Origin: an uncultured Alphaproteobacteria bacterium
GTDB lineage: Bacteria > Pseudomonadota > Alphaproteobacteria > Rhodobacterales > Rhodobacteraceae
Reading direction: 5' to 3'
Assembly: GCA_902560505.1 (NCBI GenBank)
Contig: CACELY010000010.1
Span: 1-38,226 of the forward strand
DNA: 38,226 bases
Shown: positions 25,020 to 33,507 of the stretch, one piece after another
How positions within the stretch are numbered: the stretch's first letter is position 1
Layout of the letters: the number at the start of each line of letters is the position of its first letter
Program-made: the position numbers and the translations under genes
The notes under the pieces: model-generated
What the model saw: only the letters and a program-made list of their open reading frames with translations
Told to the model about the DNA's origin: nothing
Databases searched by the model: none

Positions 25020-25973
25020 TTGAGCCCAAGCTCTTTCATATTAGATCAATCAAAAGTATTTGCTCCAAAAAGCTTGCTAACAATGGCAAAAAACAGGGCA
25101 AAAGTAGCTAAAGTAGCAATCGCATTTTCTCACAGCAAGTCCGCTATATCGGGGGCAAAACAAGCTTTCGATTTAAATTTGATTGAACCAATCTTTGTAG
25201 GCCCTAAAGATCAAATTGAAAAACAGGCTAGAGGTTTAAGCTGGGATATATCTTGTTTCAGAATAATAAATGAAACTGAAGAAGAAAAAGCTGGGGATAT
25301 CAGTGCCCTTTTGTGTGGGAACGGTGAAGCAGATATCCTTATGAAGGGGGATTTGCATTCAGATACTTTCATGAGATCTGTAATTGCGAAAAAAAATAAT
25401 CTAAGAACAAAAAACAAGATTGTTCACCAATTTTATATAACTAATGACGATATGAATACAGGAATTATGGTCTCAGATGCAGCAGTAAACATCAAACCTA
25501 GTGAGAAAACTCTAAAAACAGTGATTGAAACAATGGTTAAAAGTTTGAAAACACTGGGTATAAAAACCCCAAAAATTGCATTTTTATCTGCTAGTGAGAT
25601 TGTTATGGAAAATATGGAGTCAACTATAACTGCTCATAACTTGAAGGAATGGGCCACAGAAAATATTAAAGAAGCATTGTTTTCTGGCCCTCTAGCTCTT
25701 GACCTTATAATTAGTAGAGATGCTGCAATTAAAAAAGGATTGGGGAATGACCCTGTTGCGGGCCAATCGAATGGGATCGTAGTACCAGAAATTGTATCTG
25801 GTAATACTCTTTACAAGTCACTTGTATATTTTGCTGGAGGGTGCGCAGCAGGCATAGTTCTAGGAGCTAAAGTACCTGTTCTACTCACAAGTCGAGCAGA
25901 TCCACCGGAAGCAAGGCTTGCTTCTATAGCACTAGCCAGCATCTTGAGTGATGACAGGGCCCAACATGGCTAA
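25020..25973 (+). CDS. pta: Phosphate acetyltransferase of the Xsc pathway
   Basis: 317 residues, a compact Pta/Ptb-fold protein lacking the large N-terminal domains of E. coli Pta. Typical segments are LMKGDLHSDTFMRSVI (about 115-130), IVHQFYI, MVSDAAVNIKP and FSGPLALDLIISRDAA, and near the C-terminus YFAGGCAAGIVLGAKVPVLLTSRAD. It converts acetyl phosphate from Xsc to acetyl-CoA. The start is a TTG: AGGA lies eight bases upstream, and the first ATG is about 21 codons further in, inside conserved sequence. Its stop overlaps the convergent M16 fragment stop. Confidence 0.9.
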   Translation: MSPSSFILDQSKVFAPKSLLTMAKNRAKVAKVAIAFSHSKSAISGAKQAFDLNLIEPIFVGPKDQIEKQARGLSWDISCFRIINETEEEKAGDISALLCGNGEADILMKGDLHSDTFMRSVIAKKNNLRTKNKIVHQFYITNDDMNTGIMVSDAAVNIKPSEKTLKTVIETMVKSLKTLGIKTPKIAFLSASEIVMENMESTITAHNLKEWATENIKEALFSGPLALDLIISRDAAIKKGLGNDPVAGQSNGIVVPEIVSGNTLYKSLVYFAGGCAAGIVLGAKVPVLLTSRADPPEARLASIALASILSDDRAQHG

Positions 25974-26836
25974 ACATTATGAATAGATAAACCAAGATCT
26001 TTAATCTCTTTTTCAAAATGCTTTCCGGAAATCACGGATCTCTTAGGTTGCCCAGTCAAATATTTGTTTGACACTTCTACAAGTCTTTCAACTGAACAAT
26101 TAATAACACGGCTCCTGAAAATTTTTCTTTTGGATTGGTCTATTCCTCTTATATTTTGATTAAAATCTGCTCTTGCCTCGCCAGCGGGTGAGCCGGGTTT
26201 GTCAATCGAAGAGATAACACCTAATATTCCTTCTTCCAATTTTTCTGAGTTTATAAATTTCAATGACCATTCAATAGATTCATTGAATGCGTTAAAAGTC
26301 TCCCTGCAGTTTGGATCTCGATATGAAAAAAATCTAAAAGAACGAGATGCCGAATCCTGCTGAGCACCTGAGCCGTAAGCTCCTCCCTTTTCCCTTATTG
26401 CAGAGTGAAGAAATCCATTTCGTAAAACAGCTCCTAAGACAGTAAGTATCGGTGCATCTGGATGATCATAACCGACGGTGGGGAATGCCTGAGCACAAAA
26501 ATTTACATCCGATCCAGTAATCCACGCAATTTCCTCAGATTGCAAGTCTACACCATTTAGAACGTCTAAGGTTTCTAAACCGGTTTTGGTTGTAGTTCCC
26601 TTATCAAAATTTTGATTACTTGCACTTATAACTACCTCTATTTTTGAAGCAGGATTAATGAAACTCTTTAACTTTGAAAATGACTCGAGCAACACTTCCA
26701 TTTTTATTTTTCCGTTTGAATCTCGTAGCGTTTTGAGATTATGTATAGACGACACGCCGCCGACATATTCTGACACAGCACCAAACTTTGAGATTTTCGC
26801 TCGCGAAGCTTTACTCCAGGGTTTAAGTCCTAGCAA
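25970..26836 (-). pseudogene. Presequence protease-like M16C peptidase, C-terminal remnant
   Basis: The open frame encodes about 288 residues that match only the last third of PreP/M16C peptidases, which are about 970 residues long. EYVGGVSSIHNLKTLRD corresponds to the E-x-M-G-G-x-S-Y-L-x-F-L-R segment, and VLRNGFLHSAIREKGGAYGSGAQQD to the conserved Arg/Tyr substrate-binding motif. The catalytic N-terminal half with the HxxEH zinc site is absent. Upstream there is an in-frame TGA at 26846-26848, only a TTG as possible start, and about 110 bases before a divergent glycosyltransferase gene. I read it as a 5'-deleted gene that can no longer be an active protease. A stand-alone product is unlikely. 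Confidence 0.8.
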
Positions 26837-26947
26837 ATTTGTTTCTCATGAAATAGGACTCGATGAATTGGATGACTTTCTACTCAAATGCTGGAACCAT
26901 AAAAATAAAAATAAAATTTTCAAGCATATTAAGGGTTTAGTGAAATT

Positions 26948-27673
26948 ATGAAAATTGTCTTGATTTTACCTTGCTATAATGAAAGCGAAAATCTATTTAA
27001 AATTAAAAAGGAGTTGTCTGAATTAGAATATTTAATAAAAAATGTTAACTTCCAATTGATAATAGTAAATAATGGATCCACTGATAACTCCGAAGATATT
27101 TTAAAGAGTGAGGCTTTTTTAAATAGCTCTATAAGGTCAATAAACGTAAAACATAATATCGGCTATGGTCACGGAATTAAAGAGGGAATAAGAAATACCA
27201 AGGCTGATATTTATGCATGGGCTCATGGCGATTTGCAAACTCCATTACGAGATATTATTAATTGTTTATTTCTTTCCATAGAAAAAAAGTATTACATCGT
27301 TGCTGGAAAAAGACTTACGAGTGGTCTTCAAAAAGTTCAAAGTAAAATTTTTGATTCTATAACTTCGCTTTGCATGGGCTTTAAAGCTTATGATTTAAAT
27401 GCTCAGCCTAAAATATTTCCGATGGAATACAGAAATATTTTTCTTTCAGAAAACAGCCCTGACGATTTTGCAATGGATATGTATTATTTCAAAGTTTTTA
27501 ATTACTTAAATAAAGATATATTAAGAAAAGATGTATCATTTGAAGATCGATCTAGTGGAGAAGCAAAAGGAGGGGGCCAAGGATCATTGGTAAGTCGTTT
27601 TATTTTATTAATAAAAATGAGTAAGTCTGCACTAAAGATACGGAAGATGAAATTTGGAAATTATAAAACATAG
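26948..27673 (+). CDS. GT2-family glycosyltransferase, DPM1-like
   Basis: 241 residues. The N-terminal IVLILPCYNESENL and IIVNNGSTDNSEDIL are the nucleotide-sugar-binding start of GT-A family 2 enzymes. HNIGYGHGIKEGI and WAHGDLQTP (with the metal-binding Asp) follow the dolichyl/polyprenyl-phosphate sugar transferase pattern, and DFAMDMYYFK matches the acceptor-side region. No membrane helix is evident. It probably transfers a sugar to a lipid or surface-glycan acceptor. It overlaps the next gene by 20 bases. The coding is richer in A/T and lysine/isoleucine than in neighbouring metabolic genes. Confidence 0.85.
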   Translation: MKIVLILPCYNESENLFKIKKELSELEYLIKNVNFQLIIVNNGSTDNSEDILKSEAFLNSSIRSINVKHNIGYGHGIKEGIRNTKADIYAWAHGDLQTPLRDIINCLFLSIEKKYYIVAGKRLTSGLQKVQSKIFDSITSLCMGFKAYDLNAQPKIFPMEYRNIFLSENSPDDFAMDMYYFKVFNYLNKDILRKDVSFEDRSSGEAKGGGQGSLVSRFILLIKMSKSALKIRKMKFGNYKT

Positions 27674-28280
27674 GCAAAATTCAATACTTAATTTGAGTGG
27701 CAACCAATTTATCACAGGGGTTGAAATTGATGTAAGAACTTATAATGGAGACTTAGTTCTAAACCATGACCCATTCAAGAATGGTGTGAAACTCAAAGAT
27801 TGGATAAATCATTTCAACTTAGCATTGCTTATTGTAAATGTTAAGGAGGAAGGCTTGGAAGACCATATTATTAAAATTTTTAAAAAATCCGGTATTACTA
27901 ATTACTTTATTTTAGACGAAACGATCCCTTATATTATCAGGTACTGTAAACTGGGTTTTTCAAAATTCGCATTAAGAGTTTCATTATGGGAAGACTTAAG
28001 CTCTGCTATAAAAATTGTAGAGAGAATGGATTGTAAGCCAAACTGGATTTGGCTAGATACATTTAATGGTAATATCTCTTTAAGTTATGCAGATATAAAA
28101 AAATTGAAGGTTTTAAATTTAAAAATCTGTTTAGTATCCCCTGAGCTACATTCAGATTACAATCACAAAGTTCCCGACAAGAATTTTGTAAAACAGTTCG
28201 AAAATCTTGGTAGAGAAAATTTTGATGCAGTTTGCACCAAGCAAGAAACCTTTTGGTTTGAATTGAACAACAGTAAATAA
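27654..28280 (+). CDS. Glycerophosphodiester phosphodiesterase-like protein of surface-glycan clusters
   Basis: 208 residues. KHRQNS, GVEIDVRTYNGDLVLNHDPF and the later NVKEEGLEDHI, NYFILDETIP and WIWLDTFNG segments resemble a GDPD-like TIM-barrel family usually found among polysaccharide genes. The catalytic positions of true GDPDs (His in HR, E-x-D metal site, His in N-H-D) are recognisable, but activity is uncertain. The start is a TTG at 27654 with GGAAG just upstream; it lies inside the end of the glycosyltransferase gene, so translation is coupled. No signal peptide is seen, so it is probably cytoplasmic. Confidence 0.75.
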   Translation: MEIIKHRQNSILNLSGNQFITGVEIDVRTYNGDLVLNHDPFKNGVKLKDWINHFNLALLIVNVKEEGLEDHIIKIFKKSGITNYFILDETIPYIIRYCKLGFSKFALRVSLWEDLSSAIKIVERMDCKPNWIWLDTFNGNISLSYADIKKLKVLNLKICLVSPELHSDYNHKVPDKNFVKQFENLGRENFDAVCTKQETFWFELNNSK

Positions 28281-28694
28281 TAGCTATATAAAATTTTATA
28301 AATATTATAAAAATTTAGGTCGATATGATTGGGATTTCTTATTTTTCAATCGCTAATCGCCTTATCATAATATTTTTTTAGTTTTTGTAACGCTTCTAAA
28401 GGTTTAAAAATTAAGTTAAGAGAGGGTAGGGAACATACCGCTTTTTTGCTTGTGAATGTTTAAAAGTTTCTACTGACATAAAAAAAATTATTTTGTATAT
28501 CGTTTGCAATGATTTTATTGAAATTAAATCATTATTGTAGGGAGAAAAGAGGGTATTTAAAATGATGCTTTATTTTATAAATAATTATAACACTGATTTA
28601 CTCTATTAGGCGCATAATATATATTATGTTATTTTTTTTCTTTAACAATTTATGGCAAAACCAAATAAAAACATATACTTACACAGTTAACTGT
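28281..28694. other. Gene-free, very AT-rich convergent spacer
   Basis: This 414-base stretch lies between two convergent genes. I see no coding region of convincing length and no tRNA. It contains a 16-bp perfect palindrome CATAATATATATTATG (28613-28628) followed by a T-rich run to 28639, and a 12-bp palindrome ACAGTTAACTGT (28683-28694) that abuts the stop codon of the cyclase gene. The first could be a weak terminator for + strand transcription. Both are also compatible with chance in AT-rich DNA. Confidence 0.6.
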
Positions 28695-30257
28695 TTAATT
28701 TAATTTTGATATCATTTCAGAAACAAGCTTTTCTAGCCTATCTATCCTTAATTCGAGTGAATTTCTTTCACTTTTTATCAGAGATATCTTGCTTTCATCT
28801 TTTGCTATTTTTTTCGTTTTTAGATCACGAATAACTGAAAACACTTTGATTTCCCTATTAATACCTTTCATAGTAATTGAGTTTAATTCATCTACTTCGA
28901 CTAAATCTTGTGCATGAGCATAGCTTTCATAAGACATTAATATCCCATCACTAGGCGCGGCAGCTTCTAATCTTTGGGCTATATTTACTTCTCCACCAAT
29001 AATTGTATAAGTCAACCTCTGTTCACTACCAAAATTTCCGACATTACAATAACCGGTATTAATTCCCATTCTAATTTGGAATGGCTCATAAAAGCCCTCG
29101 TTTCTCCATTTACTTTGGAGGCTTTTTATTTTTCTTTGCATATTTAAAGCCATTTTGATACATGCTCTTGCATCCTCTTTTTCTCCTTTACTTTCTGGGT
29201 CACCAAAAAATACCATCATCGCATCACCAATATATTTATCTATCGTTGCTCCATAAGTAAGCGCTATGTCAGTCATTTCAGAGAAATATTCATTTAGATA
29301 TTTAGTTAAATCTTCCGGTTGTAAACCTTCCGATGAAGATGTGAAGTTTTTTATATCGCTAAAAAAAATAGTTAGTTTTTTTCTTTTAGTTGCGATTCCA
29401 GTATCAAATTGGCCAGAAAACAGCGCATTGTGAATTTGAGGTGGTAAATACTTACCTAGTTTTGAAGACAGTTTTTCTGTATCCTCTTTTTGCTTTTGAA
29501 CGAGATTTTTTTGCTGTTCTGCTTCCTCTAATACCCTTCTCAAAAGTAGTTGATTTGCATCAAACCTGATTTCAGCCAAATGTTCTTTATGGTTCCTTGT
29601 TTTTTGTAGTTGATTAAAAGTTATTGTATATTGGTATCTGCTGAAACCGTTATCCATGTCCTCACTATTTTCTTCGTCAATAGCCATTTTAATGTCGAAG
29701 AGTTCTGAGAACATACTTATCAAAAAAACAGAATAGTTGGCTTCAAAAAAGTTGTTATTTGCAACTACTTGAGAGCTTATTACGGGCACATCGTATTTAC
29801 CTGGACCTATCTTTATAAAATTTAATTTAGATCGCACTTTATCATTGTGCATTTGCCCAAGGTAATCATTTGTTATTTTTTCCCAAGCTGGAAGAGTTTG
29901 ATCTAAAATCTTGAGGTTTTTAGAGAAATTAGAGTGATCTAAAAGCTCTTTTTTATATTTTATCCTGAAATCGTGTATAAATTTGCCAATTGAAGGTACT
30001 ATTGAAAGCATTAAAAAACCTTGTTCAAGCCCAATAGCATAAAGTGCTTCTTTCCCGAAACGGGTTCTTATCTCCTCAAAAATTCTTGCTCTTAGATGAC
30101 TGGGATACTCTTTATCATTATCAATTTGAGTAATTCCGTGCTCTTTAAGAACCCTTTCTCCCAAAGACCCTAATCCAGCAAGAACTTTTATTGTGGAAGC
30201 TAGCGCGGCTCCTGGTATCTTCATTTCATTAATTGTTTTGATGGCGGATGTGCTCAT
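28695..30257 (-). CDS. Class III adenylate/guanylate cyclase, second tandem copy
   Basis: 520 residues. Residues about 1-230 form an N-terminal domain I cannot name; a helical linker rich in E/Q/K (about 235-270) leads to the cyclase homology domain (about 285-470). Catalytic features are D301 in FFSDIKNFT, K341 and D345 in IDKYIGDAMMVFFGDP, and N425/R429 in GEVNIAQRLE. The lysine favours ATP as substrate. A short leucine-heptad tail (SLELRIDRLEKLVSEMI) may form a coiled coil. No membrane helix is evident. It overlaps the upstream paralogue by ATGA. The two share the same layout, including the unusual N-terminus IPGAALASTIKVLAGLG, so they arose by duplication. Confidence 0.87.
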   Translation of the reverse strand: MSTSAIKTINEMKIPGAALASTIKVLAGLGSLGERVLKEHGITQIDNDKEYPSHLRARIFEEIRTRFGKEALYAIGLEQGFLMLSIVPSIGKFIHDFRIKYKKELLDHSNFSKNLKILDQTLPAWEKITNDYLGQMHNDKVRSKLNFIKIGPGKYDVPVISSQVVANNNFFEANYSVFLISMFSELFDIKMAIDEENSEDMDNGFSRYQYTITFNQLQKTRNHKEHLAEIRFDANQLLLRRVLEEAEQQKNLVQKQKEDTEKLSSKLGKYLPPQIHNALFSGQFDTGIATKRKKLTIFFSDIKNFTSSSEGLQPEDLTKYLNEYFSEMTDIALTYGATIDKYIGDAMMVFFGDPESKGEKEDARACIKMALNMQRKIKSLQSKWRNEGFYEPFQIRMGINTGYCNVGNFGSEQRLTYTIIGGEVNIAQRLEAAAPSDGILMSYESYAHAQDLVEVDELNSITMKGINREIKVFSVIRDLKTKKIAKDESKISLIKSERNSLELRIDRLEKLVSEMISKLN

Positions 30258-31771
30258 TTTATCCGATCCAAAATCTCTTCAATTTTGGTTTCCAGAGCAT
30301 CCAGCCTATCCGCTATCCTTTCTGGAACATTCTTTATTTTATGAGAAGATTCTTTTATTTTATTTCCCTGTCTAATTTTATTTAAAACCGAAAATACTTT
30401 AATCTCTCTTTTCACTCCTTTCATCGAAATACTGTTTAGTTGTTCTACTTCTATCAAGTCCTGAGCGTGTGCGTATGTTTCATAAGACATCAATATTCCT
30501 CCTGGCTGTGCTGATGCCTCTAAGCGTTGAGCAACATTTACTTCACTACCAATAATTGTATAAGTAAGCCGTTGGTCGCTTCCAAAATTACCTACGTTAC
30601 AATAACCAGTATTCATACCCATCCTAATCACGAATGGATCTGCAAAACCTTGTTTTTGCCATTTATCTTGTAAATCAGATATTCTGTCGCGCATTTTCAA
30701 TGCCATTTTAACGCATGCTCTTGCATCTTCTTGTTCCCCCTTACTATCTGGGTCACCAAAAAATACCATCATTGCGTCACCTATATATTTATCAATTGTT
30801 GCACCGTGATCGAGCGCAATATCAGTCATCTCTGAAAAATATTCATTAAGATACCTTGTTAGATCTTCCGGTTGGAGACCCTCCGAGGTAGACGTAAAAT
30901 TTGAGATATCACTAAAAAAAATCGTTAATTTACGTCTTTTTGTAGTAATTCCAGTATCAAACTCACCAGAAAAAATTGCTTCGTGGACTTGCGGAGGAAG
31001 GTATTTAGCCAAATTTACAGATAACCTCTCGGTTTCCTCTTTTTTTCGTTCAGCATCCTCTAAAACAGCTTTCATGAGACCTTCATGCGCTTTAAGTCTT
31101 GTATTTGCGATTATCTCTTTCTGATCCCTTAAAGTCTCATTTGGTAAAAATTTGAGGATAAAAGCTCCACTTGACCAACCATCATCAATATCCTCACTTT
31201 TTTCATCAAGTTTATAATCAATATTGAACAAATCGCCAAAAAGGTTAATAAGAAAAATGTGATAATTTCCAATTCCAAATTTCCAATTTTTCAATGGCTG
31301 AGCGAGAACAAATGCCATTTCCCATGTATCTTCTGATATACGTTTGAAACCTATATCACCTTTAAGCTTATTGCTGCGAAATTGCCCCATATAATCATTT
31401 GTAATTTTTTGTAGTCCAGGCAAAGTTTCATCTATAAAATTGAAATTTCTAGTTCTATTGTTAGAAGACACCGATCTCATCGAGTATGTTTTTCTAGAAT
31501 TATCTATGTACTTACCAAAAGCAGGTAGCATAGATAACATTAAAAGCCCCTGCTCTACGCCAATTGCATATAATGCGTCAGTACCAAATCTACTTCTTAC
31601 CTCCTCAAATATTTTTAGTCTAATGGAACTCGGGTAATTTTTTTTTGGATCAATCTCACTTATTCCATTTTGCTTTAAAACTTTCTCACCAAGTGGACCA
31701 AGCCCCGCTAGTACTTTTATTGTTGACGCAAGCGAAGCACCAGGAATTGTAGCTTTAATTTCACTAGACAT
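30254..31771 (-). CDS. Class III adenylate/guanylate cyclase, first tandem copy
   Basis: 505 residues, first gene of a two-gene unit. The layout is the same as its downstream neighbour: unrecognised N-terminal domain (about 1-215, beginning with TIPGASLASTIKVLAGLG), charged helical linker (about 225-260), and cyclase domain (about 272-455) with D288 in FFSDISNFT, K328 and D332 in IDKYIGDAMMVFFGDP, and SEVNVAQRLE. The C-terminal RIADRLDALETKIEEIL is a probable short coiled coil. The catalytic domain is much better conserved between the copies than the sensor-like N-terminus (KNWKFGIGNYHIFLI versus NNNFFEANYSVFLI), as expected if they respond to different cues. The product is probably cAMP. The signal is unknown. 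Confidence 0.87.
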   Translation of the reverse strand: MSSEIKATIPGASLASTIKVLAGLGPLGEKVLKQNGISEIDPKKNYPSSIRLKIFEEVRSRFGTDALYAIGVEQGLLMLSMLPAFGKYIDNSRKTYSMRSVSSNNRTRNFNFIDETLPGLQKITNDYMGQFRSNKLKGDIGFKRISEDTWEMAFVLAQPLKNWKFGIGNYHIFLINLFGDLFNIDYKLDEKSEDIDDGWSSGAFILKFLPNETLRDQKEIIANTRLKAHEGLMKAVLEDAERKKEETERLSVNLAKYLPPQVHEAIFSGEFDTGITTKRRKLTIFFSDISNFTSTSEGLQPEDLTRYLNEYFSEMTDIALDHGATIDKYIGDAMMVFFGDPDSKGEQEDARACVKMALKMRDRISDLQDKWQKQGFADPFVIRMGMNTGYCNVGNFGSDQRLTYTIIGSEVNVAQRLEASAQPGGILMSYETYAHAQDLIEVEQLNSISMKGVKREIKVFSVLNKIRQGNKIKESSHKIKNVPERIADRLDALETKIEEILDRIK

Positions 31772-31886
31772 ATCTTATTACCCTAAGTTTTATATAGATA
31801 TTATAGACTACTCTTATTTTCGAGCCTATTTAATTTGATTTAATCACGTTTTTTCGTAATCTATTAGCTAAAGCTTGGGAGATATA

Positions 31887-32207
31887 ATGGGAAAAAAACA
31901 TTTCATTTGTACGCATACTTGGTTAAATGAGGATGCAAAAAAACAAGGTACTGAATTCACTTCTAATATGACTGAGAAAGAATTTTTTGACTCAGTCAAA
32001 ACTGACAAGGCTGAGACACTGGCTCATTGGATGGGTAAAGAAGATTTCTTTTTCTGTCATTGGTATGCCGATAGTGCAGATGATATTATGGACGCGCTTG
32101 ATAAAGGAGGGTATCACGAATTAATGATAACTATGCCTTCTGAGATGCAGCGTTTTGTTACAGCTGACAATATTAAAGATCAAAAGCTTATAAACCCTGA
32201 AGAATAA
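31887..32207 (+). CDS. Small cytoplasmic protein of unknown function
   Basis: 106 residues from the ATG at 31887, with GGGAGA at 31877-31882; an in-frame TTG at 31875 precedes that ribosome site and is rejected. The alternating pattern (KKHFICTHTW, then helix TEKEFFDSVK, then EDFFFCHWYADSADDIMDALDKGG) suggests a small ferredoxin-like alpha/beta fold of the kind that forms dimers. The Cys, His and Trp residues in THTW, HWMG and FCHWYA could bind a ligand or metal. I do not recognise a family with certainty. It is divergent from the cyclase pair and convergent with phaZ, 14 bases away. Confidence 0.7.
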   Translation: MGKKHFICTHTWLNEDAKKQGTEFTSNMTEKEFFDSVKTDKAETLAHWMGKEDFFFCHWYADSADDIMDALDKGGYHELMITMPSEMQRFVTADNIKDQKLINPEE

Positions 32208-32221
32208 TCCAATTTTTCAAA

Positions 32222-33448
32222 TTAGCTGCATTTATTATCTATAAATTCAAGAAAAAGTGGCCGTATCTCGGTTCGCCAAGCCTTACCACTAAAAATACCG
32301 TAGTGACCTGCCCCATCTTGTATATGAGAAAACTTCATATTTTTTGGTAACTTATTCAAAATCTTTAAAGCTGCAGAGCATTGACCAGGTGCTGAAATAT
32401 CATCGTTAGTGCCTTCAATGATAAATGTTGGAATGGTAGTGATGTTTCTAAGATCAACAGGTTGTTCATCAATAGAAAACTCATTCTTAGCGATCTCTCG
32501 CTTTTTAAATATCCTATCTACTGTCGAGAGATAAAATTCAGCTGTCATATCCATAACTGCTAGATATTCGTCATAAAATTTGTTATGTCTATCATATTCT
32601 GATGCTTGACCTACGGCTTCCTTTTCAATTTGATCGATAAAAGCTTTACTATGAGTCTCCTGGTTCATTGCCATAAATGACGCTAATTGGATTGCTCCCG
32701 GATATACTTCACGTCCTACTCCTTTATAATTTAAGCCGACCGGCATGGTTACAGTTGACTCAAGTGCCTCCATCGAGGTTCTGCGACCAAAGTCCGTGAC
32801 ATTTGTTGGATTGGCATCAGGATCGATTGGCCCACCTATCAAAGTAAGTGATTTTGGATTAAATTCAGGAAATCTTTCTGAAGTAATCGCTGCAGCTGCG
32901 AGCGCAAGAGGAGCTGGTTGGCAAACAGCCATAACATTGAGGTCTGGTGATAGATCACGAAAAAAATCTACCAAGTACTTTGTAAAATCTTCAATATCGA
33001 ACTTACCTGCAGAAAAAGGAACATCTCGGGCATTTTTCCAGTCAGTCACATACACATCACAGTTAGGAAGAAGAGAAATAACAGTATTTCTAGTCAACGT
33101 TGCGTAATGTCCAGACATTGGAGCAATGATTAGTACTTTTCGATCTATTTTCTTTCGTCGTGTGCTCTTAAATTTAATCAGATTACAAAAAGGAAGTTCT
33201 TTAATTGTCTCTAACGCTACAAGATACTCAATCCCGTCCGAAATAACAGAGTCTATTCCCCAGTCAGGCTTAGACGTAATTCTTGATAAGCTGTGCTCAG
33301 TTACCTTTCCCCACGCTGCAAGAGTTGAAGGAATAGGACTTGGGTACAACCCAAATAATGGATTTTCCCAAAATGCTCTTGTTGTTGACGCGACCCACTT
33401 ATTGTATTGTCTTAAATTTTCGAAATAGTCGTATGTAGGTAACAGCAT
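32222..33448 (-). CDS. phaZ: Intracellular polyhydroxyalkanoate depolymerase
   Basis: 408 residues. The N-terminus YDYFENLRQYNKWVAS and the block LIIAPMSGHYATLTRNTV...DVYVTDWKNARDVPFSAG are characteristic of short-chain-length intracellular PHB depolymerases. The nucleophile is a cysteine, C176 in VCQPAPLAL, as in Cupriavidus-type PhaZ. The acid residue is likely in EGTNDDISAPGQ and the His in DGAGHYGIFSG. It breaks down storage polymer in the granule. It is divergent from phaC with only 59 bases between the starts, so both promoters share that interval. No clear Shine-Dalgarno sequence is visible. Confidence 0.93.
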   Translation of the reverse strand: MLLPTYDYFENLRQYNKWVASTTRAFWENPLFGLYPSPIPSTLAAWGKVTEHSLSRITSKPDWGIDSVISDGIEYLVALETIKELPFCNLIKFKSTRRKKIDRKVLIIAPMSGHYATLTRNTVISLLPNCDVYVTDWKNARDVPFSAGKFDIEDFTKYLVDFFRDLSPDLNVMAVCQPAPLALAAAAITSERFPEFNPKSLTLIGGPIDPDANPTNVTDFGRRTSMEALESTVTMPVGLNYKGVGREVYPGAIQLASFMAMNQETHSKAFIDQIEKEAVGQASEYDRHNKFYDEYLAVMDMTAEFYLSTVDRIFKKREIAKNEFSIDEQPVDLRNITTIPTFIIEGTNDDISAPGQCSAALKILNKLPKNMKFSHIQDGAGHYGIFSGKAWRTEIRPLFLEFIDNKCS

Positions 33449-33507
33449 AGTTTTTACTAGCTTTTTAAAATTAAGGTTTTATATCTACTCTATTAATAAC
33501 GATAGCA

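Noticed and set aside
26658-26951. 97-codon + strand ORF opposite the M16C remnant
   Set aside because: It is mostly the antisense shadow of recognisable M16C coding sequence and has no domain or ribosome site.
28562-28609. Fifteen-codon ORF with GAGGG upstream in the gene-free spacer
   Set aside because: Too short and too AT-rich to separate from chance, and nothing recognisable in the peptide.
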